Assembly (NCBI RefSeq): GCF_000176915.2
Contig: NC_014844.1
Coordinates: 2,232,001 to 2,296,000 of the forward strand
Origin: Pseudodesulfovibrio aespoeensis Aspo-2
GTDB lineage: Bacteria > Desulfobacterota > Desulfovibrionia > Desulfovibrionales > Desulfovibrionaceae
Direction: 5' to 3'
DNA length: 64,000 nt
The notes under the pieces: generated by a model
Seen by the model: only the letters and a program-made list of their open reading frames with translations
The model's database searches: none
What the model was told of the DNA's origin: nothing
Made by a program: the position numbers and the translations under genes
Part shown: positions 59,207 to 64,000 of the stretch, piece after piece
Layout of the letters: every line of letters begins with the position of its first letter
Numbering within the stretch: the stretch's first letter is position 1

Positions 59207-60031
59207 ATGAAATACCATGAGTTGGTACAACAGTCTGCCGCATACATACAGGAAAAGCTAGGCAAAATTCAAGCCGAGAGTACGGGGTTGGTGACCGGCA
59301 CCGGCCTGGGCGGCCTGACCGACGCCATCGACAGCCAGACCGCGCTCTCCTACGGCGAGATTCCTGGCTTTCCGGTGTCCACCGTGGCGAGCCACAAGGG
59401 ACGGCTCGTGGCGGGTGAAATCCACGGCAGGCCCGTCATTGCGCTGCACGGCAGGGTCCACCTCTACGAGGGATTCGACGCCCGGCAGGTGACCCACGCG
59501 GTGCGCACCCTGGGGGAGCTCGGCGTACGGACCCTGATCCTGACCAACGCGGCAGGCGCGCTCAATCCGTCGTTTGCCACTGGCTCGCCCATGCTCATCG
59601 AGGACCACATCAACCTGACCGGGGCCACCCCCCTGCGCGGCCACAACCACGACCCGTGGGGCGACCGCTTCCCGGACATGTGCCATGTCTACGATCCCGC
59701 CCTGCGCCAGCTGGCCGTGGACAAGGCCCTTGCGCTGGGCATCCGCCTGGAGCGCGGGGTCTACATGCAGGTGCCGGGGCCGAACATGGAGACCCCTGCC
59801 GAAACGCGCATGTACCGCGCCATGGGGGCCGACGCCATCGGCATGTCCACCTGCATGGAGGCCATCGCCGCCCGCCACATGGACATGCGCCTGCTCGGCA
59901 TCTCCTGCCTGACCAACAAGAACCTGCCCGACTGCATGCAGGAGGCGTCCCTGGCCCAGGTCATCGCCCAGGCCCAGCAATCCGCCTCGGCCATGACCAC
60001 GCTCATCACGGCGATCCTAAAGGAAATCTGA
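59207..60031 (+). CDS. Purine nucleoside phosphorylase (trimeric, PNP/MTAP family)
   Basis: This 274-aa enzyme has GTGLGGLTDAI (phosphate-binding), HGRVHLYEGF, TNAAGALNPSFATGSPMLIE, GPNMETPAETRMYRAMGADA and AIGMSTCMEAIAARH, all typical of trimeric PNP. It cleaves inosine and guanosine with phosphate. It could also accept methylthioadenosine analogues, but the sequence resembles PNP-I. AAAAGGAG precedes the ATG. The FlgO-like lipoprotein gene follows by 51 bp from the chosen start. Confidence 0.92.
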   Translation: MKYHELVQQSAAYIQEKLGKIQAESTGLVTGTGLGGLTDAIDSQTALSYGEIPGFPVSTVASHKGRLVAGEIHGRPVIALHGRVHLYEGFDARQVTHAVRTLGELGVRTLILTNAAGALNPSFATGSPMLIEDHINLTGATPLRGHNHDPWGDRFPDMCHVYDPALRQLAVDKALALGIRLERGVYMQVPGPNMETPAETRMYRAMGADAIGMSTCMEAIAARHMDMRLLGISCLTNKNLPDCMQEASLAQVIAQAQQSASAMTTLITAILKEI

Positions 60032-60082
60032 CCCTTGACCGATGAGACACGAGAACCGCATACAAGACGACAGGGGACGCGC

Positions 60083-60778
60083 GTGACACACGTCAACACC
60101 AGCAGGCATCGCATGATCAAGACACCGCTCATTTTCCTGGCCCTGTCCTTCATCCTCGCGGCCCAGGGCTGCGGCAACAGGTTCTGGGAGGACACCAAGC
60201 GCAAGAGCTCGAACACCTATGATTACGTCTTCGACACCGCGCCCACGACCCGCTCCTTCCACGATCAGGCCGCCGTGCCCATCGAGGAGATCAACTATCA
60301 GGCAGCCAACGTCCTGTACTCCAATGTGGGCAAATACGAACTCTCGTCCAGGTCGCCCGTGTACGCCAAGCGATTCTCCAACAGGGACAACCCCGAGGAC
60401 ACGGCCATCTTCGGCACCGTGGTCATGGAGCAGGTGGTGGACAGGCTGGTGCAGCGCGGCCTGGTCATCACCGGCGGCGATCCCAAGCCCGCCGACTACT
60501 CCCTGCCCACGGGCGTGGACCCCGAGAAATACGCCCGCCCGACCACGGGCAGCCTGGATAACCTGCCGCCTCGCGCGGCCATGCTCTCCGGGGCGTATGT
60601 CATCGGCGACAACTTCGTCTATCTGTCCGCCAAGATCACCCGGCTCGACGACCGGGCCGTGATCTCGGCCCACACCTGGACCATCCCGGTCACCGACAAC
60701 GTCCGCCAGCTCCTCCCGCAGCTGCGCCGAGACGACGGCCTGGAACCAAGCGTCAAGACCTCCTTTGACACGCCGTGA
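60083..60778 (+). CDS. FlgO-family outer-membrane lipoprotein
   Basis: This 231-aa protein has a lipoprotein signal whose core is LIFLALSFILAAQGC, then an N-terminal region and a FlgO-like domain: EEINYQAANVLYSNVGKYEL, PRAAMLSGAYVIGDNFVYLS and VISAHTWTIPVTDNVRQLLP. FlgO proteins sit in the outer membrane and affect flagellar assembly or LPS-ring stability. Three starts are possible: TTG at 60035, GTG at 60083 (AGGGGA 5 bp upstream, chosen) and ATG at 60113. Terminator follows. Confidence 0.75.
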   Translation: MTHVNTSRHRMIKTPLIFLALSFILAAQGCGNRFWEDTKRKSSNTYDYVFDTAPTTRSFHDQAAVPIEEINYQAANVLYSNVGKYELSSRSPVYAKRFSNRDNPEDTAIFGTVVMEQVVDRLVQRGLVITGGDPKPADYSLPTGVDPEKYARPTTGSLDNLPPRAAMLSGAYVIGDNFVYLSAKITRLDDRAVISAHTWTIPVTDNVRQLLPQLRRDDGLEPSVKTSFDTP

Positions 60779-60780
60779 AA

Positions 60781-60813
60781 AAAGGGGCGCCGGTCATCCG
60801 GCGCCCCTTTGCT
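60781..60813. terminator. Bidirectional terminator
   Basis: A perfect 13-bp stem AAAGGGGCGCCGG / CCGGCGCCCCTTT with loop TCAT lies between the FlgO-like gene and the convergent korC. Confidence 0.88.
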
Positions 60814-60832
60814 TGTGTCGTTCCAGCCGGAA

Positions 60833-61435
60833 CTACTCGTGCTCGGTGTCCTCCACCCGCCAGACCTGCCCGGCGTTCTCGCCCCAATGCTTGCCCGCCA
60901 GCCGGTGGCCAAGGTTGAACGCCTTGACGTTGACAGCCCGGATCTTGGCCGGGAGCGTGGATTCGAGGCTCTTGCGCATGACCGACTGGTTGACGAACGG
61001 GAGCAGGTAGGCAAGCGCACCGAGGACCACGGTGTTCATGGCCTGGGCCACGCCCACCTTGTCGCGGGCCAGGGCGGAAAAGGGCAACCCCAGGAACTTG
61101 TTGGTGGGCGGCTGCTTGACCAGATCGGACTCCAGCACCAGGGCTCCGCCCGGCTTGAGGTAGGGATAGTAGGCGTTGCACGCCTCCTGGGACAGGGCCA
61201 CCAGCAGGTCGAGGCTCTCGGCCTTGGGGTAGCTGATGGGCTGCGAGCTGACCACCAGATCGCACCGACTGGAGCCGCCGCGCGCCTCAGGGCCATAGCT
61301 CTGGGTCTGGGTGACGTTGTAGCCGTGGCCCAGGGCCAGCCCCTGGCCCATGACCTTGCCCAGGGTGATGATGCCCTGGCCGCCAAGGCCGGAGAAACGG
61401 ATCTCGAAACGGTTGAGTTCCTGCTGCGATTTCAT
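60833..61435 (-). CDS. korC: 2-oxoacid:ferredoxin oxidoreductase, gamma subunit
   Basis: This 200-aa subunit has the gamma signature FSGLGGQGIITLGKVMGQGL and QSYGPEARGGSSRCDLVVS. It binds CoA-site elements in the KOR/POR complex. It is the last gene of the korDABC cluster and abuts korB with no gap. Typical length. Among subfamilies (2-oxoglutarate, isovalerate, indolepyruvate) the separate four-subunit layout fits 2-oxoglutarate best, but this is inference. Confidence 0.88.
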   Translation of the reverse strand: MKSQQELNRFEIRFSGLGGQGIITLGKVMGQGLALGHGYNVTQTQSYGPEARGGSSRCDLVVSSQPISYPKAESLDLLVALSQEACNAYYPYLKPGGALVLESDLVKQPPTNKFLGLPFSALARDKVGVAQAMNTVVLGALAYLLPFVNQSVMRKSLESTLPAKIRAVNVKAFNLGHRLAGKHWGENAGQVWRVEDTEHE

Positions 61436-62287
61436 CTAGTTGCCCCCTTTTGAACCCTGCTTCAGCAGATCGGCCTGCAACTGAAGATACCGCTCCTCAA
61501 AGCCGGGCCTGTCCCTGGAGACAAACACGCCGATGGGCAGCCTGCCCTCGCGCTGCTCCTCGGACAGCTCGTTATACCGCTCGATGGGCACCGCGGCCTT
61601 TTTCAGCCATTTGTACATGTCCACCGGGGTCTTGTATTTGTTCTTGCGGCCATATTGGGTGTGGCAGGGCGTGATGGCCTCCACCACGCTGAAGCCGGGC
61701 CGGGAGATGGCCTCGGTCATGATCTTCTCCAGCTTCTTGACGTGAAAGACCGTGCCGCGCGCCACATAGTTGGCGCCCGCGCCCCGGACCAGCTCCACGG
61801 TGTCGAAGCTGCTGTCGAGCTGGCCGTAGGGGTTGGTCATGGTGGTCGATCCCTCGGGCGTGGCCGGGGAGCTCTGCCCGCCGGTCATGCCGTAGATGCT
61901 GTTGTTCAGGATCAGGGCAGTGACGCCGATGTTGCGCCGGGCCGCGTGGATCAGGTGGTTGCCGCCTATGGACAGGGCGTCCCCGTCCCCCATGATGCAG
62001 ATGACGTTGAGCTTGGGGTTGGCCATCTTGATGCCCGTGGCAAAGGTCAGGGCGCGGCCATGGGTGGTATGGACCGTGTTGAAATCCACATACACGGCCA
62101 GTCGGCCCGAGCAGCCGATGCCCGCCACGATGACCACGTCGTCCTTGGGAATGGCCAGCGAGTGGATGGACCGAATCAAGGTTCCCAGCACAATGCCGTG
62201 GCCGCACCCGGCACAGAGCACATGGGGGAACTTCTTGTTATGCCTGAGATATTGATGGATTATTTCGTTGCCTGTAATGTCGTTCAT
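61436..62287 (-). CDS. korB: 2-oxoacid:ferredoxin oxidoreductase, beta (TPP-binding) subunit
   Basis: This 283-aa subunit contains the ThDP-binding motif: IMGDGDALSIGGNHLIHAAR with NNSIYGMTGGQSSPATPEGS, and the 4Fe-4S-contact cysteine CAGCGHGIVLG near residue 21. It holds thiamine diphosphate and performs oxidative decarboxylation (or reductive carboxylation) with ferredoxin. korA precedes by 4 bp. Confidence 0.92.
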   Translation of the reverse strand: MNDITGNEIIHQYLRHNKKFPHVLCAGCGHGIVLGTLIRSIHSLAIPKDDVVIVAGIGCSGRLAVYVDFNTVHTTHGRALTFATGIKMANPKLNVICIMGDGDALSIGGNHLIHAARRNIGVTALILNNSIYGMTGGQSSPATPEGSTTMTNPYGQLDSSFDTVELVRGAGANYVARGTVFHVKKLEKIMTEAISRPGFSVVEAITPCHTQYGRKNKYKTPVDMYKWLKKAAVPIERYNELSEEQREGRLPIGVFVSRDRPGFEERYLQLQADLLKQGSKGGN

Positions 62288-62291
62288 CTGG

Positions 62292-63437
62292 CTACCCCTG
62301 CATGATGACCTTGAGGATTTCCGAGGGAGTGACGATCTGGCCGTCGATGCGGTTGATGGTCCTGACAGCCGCCCGGCCCATGTTGACGCGCTTCACCTCA
62401 CGGGACATCTGGCCCATGTTCATCTCCGGCACCACCAGGGTTCTGGCGTGGGCCAGCACCTTTTCGGTCTGCCTGCGCGGATAGGGGAACAGGGTCTTGA
62501 GCTTGAGCAGCCCGGCTTTGACGCCGCTCTCGCGGGCCTGGCGCACGGCCAGCTCTGCCGAGCGGGCCACGCTGCCGTAGGCGATGACCACCACGTCGGC
62601 GTCGTCGGTCTCGATGGTGTCCACCAGCTGGATGTCATAGAAGAACTGATCGATCTTGCGGTGGAGGCGCTCCAGCAGCTCGACCACCTCCTCGGGCCGC
62701 TGGGTCGGGAACCCGTTGCGGTCATGGATCAGGCCGGTGACGTGAAAGCGGTAGCCCGAGCCGATGGGCGGCATGGGCGGCACCCCGCGCACGGTCTCCT
62801 CATAGGGCTTGTACCACTCCGGCGGCATGCTCGGCACGGCGCGCGAGAAGACCTCGTACTCGCCGGGGTTGGGGATCTGAATCTTCTCGCGGGTGTGGGC
62901 CGTGACCTCGTCGAGCAGCAGGATGACCGGGGTGCGGTATTTCTCGGCCATGTTGAAGGCCGTGATGGTCATGCTCAGACATTCCTGCACGTTGGATGCG
63001 GAAAGCACGATGATGGGATGGTCGCCATGGGTGCCCCAGCGCGCCTGCTGCACGTCGCCCTGGGCCGGGCTGGTGGGCAGCCCGGTGGATGGCCCGCCGC
63101 GCATGACGTTGACGAGCACCAGGGGCGTTTCGGCCATGATGGCGTAGCCCAGGTTCTCCTGCATCAGCGAAAATCCGGGACCGGAGGTGGCTGTCAGTAC
63201 CTTGCGGCCAGCCAGGGACGCGCCCACGATGGCCCCCATGCTGGCGATCTCGTCCTCCAGCTGGAGGAACACGCCGTCCTTGATCCTGGGCAGTCTGGCC
63301 GCCATGATCTCCATGATCTCTGACGAGGGAGTGATGGGATACCCGCCGAAAAACGAACACCCGGCCAGGAGCGCCCCCTCGACCACGGCCTCGTTGCCCA
63401 GCGCGAAAATTTCCTTGCGTTTTCTTGGTCTGGCCAT
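62292..63437 (-). CDS. korA: 2-oxoacid:ferredoxin oxidoreductase, alpha subunit
   Basis: This 381-aa subunit has GNEAVVEGALLAGCSFFGGYPITPSSEIME-type opening (as GCSFFGGYPITPSSEIM), the TSGPGFSLMQENLGYAIM block, and RGGPSTGLPTSPAQGD. The last segment (VLAHARTLVVPEMNMGQMSR) is characteristic of 2-oxoglutarate-type KorA. Complete in length. korD precedes by 3 bp. Confidence 0.92.
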   Translation of the reverse strand: MARPRKRKEIFALGNEAVVEGALLAGCSFFGGYPITPSSEIMEIMAARLPRIKDGVFLQLEDEIASMGAIVGASLAGRKVLTATSGPGFSLMQENLGYAIMAETPLVLVNVMRGGPSTGLPTSPAQGDVQQARWGTHGDHPIIVLSASNVQECLSMTITAFNMAEKYRTPVILLLDEVTAHTREKIQIPNPGEYEVFSRAVPSMPPEWYKPYEETVRGVPPMPPIGSGYRFHVTGLIHDRNGFPTQRPEEVVELLERLHRKIDQFFYDIQLVDTIETDDADVVVIAYGSVARSAELAVRQARESGVKAGLLKLKTLFPYPRRQTEKVLAHARTLVVPEMNMGQMSREVKRVNMGRAAVRTINRIDGQIVTPSEILKVIMQG

Positions 63438-63440
63438 GAG

Positions 63441-63713
63441 CTACGCCCCCTTGCCGACTGGTTTCTTCTTCTCCGGCTCCTTGAGCTGGTCCGCTTCCAC
63501 GAACTCCTTGTCCTGAACCACGATGGCAAAATCAGGACAGTGCAACTCGCAGAACCCGCACCGGATGCAGTCCTGCTCGCGCACCACGGTGGCCTTGCCC
63601 TGGTCGCTCAGCTCAAGCACCCTGCCGGGACAGAATTCGACGCAGATGCCGCACCCCTTGCACCAGTCGGGGTACACGGTGATCTTGCTCTTCCCTTTTT
63701 TCTTATTGGCCAT
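63441..63713 (-). CDS. korD: 2-oxoacid:ferredoxin oxidoreductase, delta (ferredoxin-like) subunit
   Basis: This 90-aa protein has two 4Fe-4S clusters: CKGCGICVEFCP and CIRCGFCELHCP, preceded by a basic MANKKKGKSK start. It passes electrons to external ferredoxin. AAGGAG lies 2 bp before the ATG at 63713; an upstream in-frame ATG (63782) lacks such a site. It is the first gene of korDABC. Confidence 0.92.
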   Translation of the reverse strand: MANKKKGKSKITVYPDWCKGCGICVEFCPGRVLELSDQGKATVVREQDCIRCGFCELHCPDFAIVVQDKEFVEADQLKEPEKKKPVGKGA

Positions 63714-64000
63714 GGCTCCTTCCAACACTGAAAGACGATTTCCGGGGTTATGCCCCACGTTTGCAAACAGGCCACCCAACACACTGAGACATCAGGAAAA
63801 TCTCTTCACGTCAACAACACGCGGGCATCTGCGCCCGCGCCGGACGGATCGACAACAAAAAGAAGCACCTACACCGAAACACGGGTGCTGACAGAATAAG
63901 CGTCGGCAACACCGGCCCCTCGGCGACGTTTCCCCACCCGTATACGAAGAAAAAGAATAAATCCAGGGAAACTACCGGGCGAGGACGCACAGGGCGTTGA
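63714..64000. other. Upstream region of korDABC, no gene seen
   Basis: This 287-bp stretch contains the korD leader and a 7-bp hairpin CGCGGGC / GCCCGCG (63820-63839) without a T tract. No convincing reading frame on either strand. Confidence 0.5.

Noticed and set aside
1-64000. tRNA or rRNA genes
   Set aside because: I found no cloverleaf with TTCRANYC-type arm or rRNA-like block in the intergenic gaps I read; a covariance-model scan would be decisive.

Overview
The window is a 64 kb stretch of GC-rich, densely coding chromosome. It probably comes from an anaerobic deltaproteobacterium of the Desulfovibrio/Pseudodesulfovibrio type. This assignment is an inference from gene content: a Wolinella-like three-subunit fumarate reductase beside a two-subunit iron-sulfur fumarase, a four-subunit ferredoxin-dependent 2-oxoacid oxidoreductase, an archaeal-type first enzyme of aromatic biosynthesis, a fused acetyl-CoA carboxylase carboxyltransferase, MoeA fused to a periplasmic-binding-like domain, and CoA-disulfide reductase fused to rhodanese. 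I saw no rRNA, tRNA, CRISPR array or prophage.

Layout. 1-10 kb: molybdenum cofactor protein (5' end outside the window), isochorismatase-like hydrolase, B12-type radical SAM enzyme, CsaA, nucleoside-gate membrane protein, RidA, ADTH synthase, an Hpt protein, an MltC-like transglycosylase and a membrane PilZ protein. 9.8-12.5 kb: three minus-strand genes, a GT9 glycosyltransferase with a long helical tail and two helical orphans. 12.5-16.2 kb: DUF294 nucleotidyltransferase divergent from a two-gene acetate-type symporter, then a small Sm-like protein. 16.2-25.1 kb: radical SAM/DUF2344 fusion, a lipoprotein and a complete five-gene peptide ABC transporter. 25.2-28.4 kb: an AT-richer accessory island with an intact IS3-family element, a DUF2971 gene, pieces of at least three broken genes and three copies of a 20-bp repeat. 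28.4-32.2 kb: receiver, CoA-disulfide reductase-rhodanese, aminotransferase and a 56-aa orphan. 32.2-37.2 kb: fumA alpha/beta and frdCAB, separated by an inverted pair of palindromic elements. 37.6-46.6 kb: M16 peptidase lipoprotein, YbjQ, aroC, TrkA-like, bifunctional Rel and an orphan peptide-binding lipoprotein. 46.8-51.7 kb: SWIM-SNF2 helicase, membrane orphan and M15 peptidase. 51.8-59.1 kb: a long minus-strand run motA-motB-pilZ-accC-accAD-biotin carrier-orphan-ssb. 59.2-63.7 kb: purine nucleoside phosphorylase, FlgO-like lipoprotein and korDABC.

How the genes fit together. Fumarate reductase, fumarase and the 2-oxoacid oxidoreductase form a reductive C4/C5 branch using menaquinol and ferredoxin. 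ADTH synthase and chorismate synthase are the first and last steps of an aromatic pathway that does not start from DAHP. Acetyl-CoA carboxylase is embedded behind a stator operon that also carries a PilZ (c-di-GMP receptor) protein. The accessory island looks like a REP/RAYT-associated site where deletion between repeats has scrambled older genes and an IS later landed.
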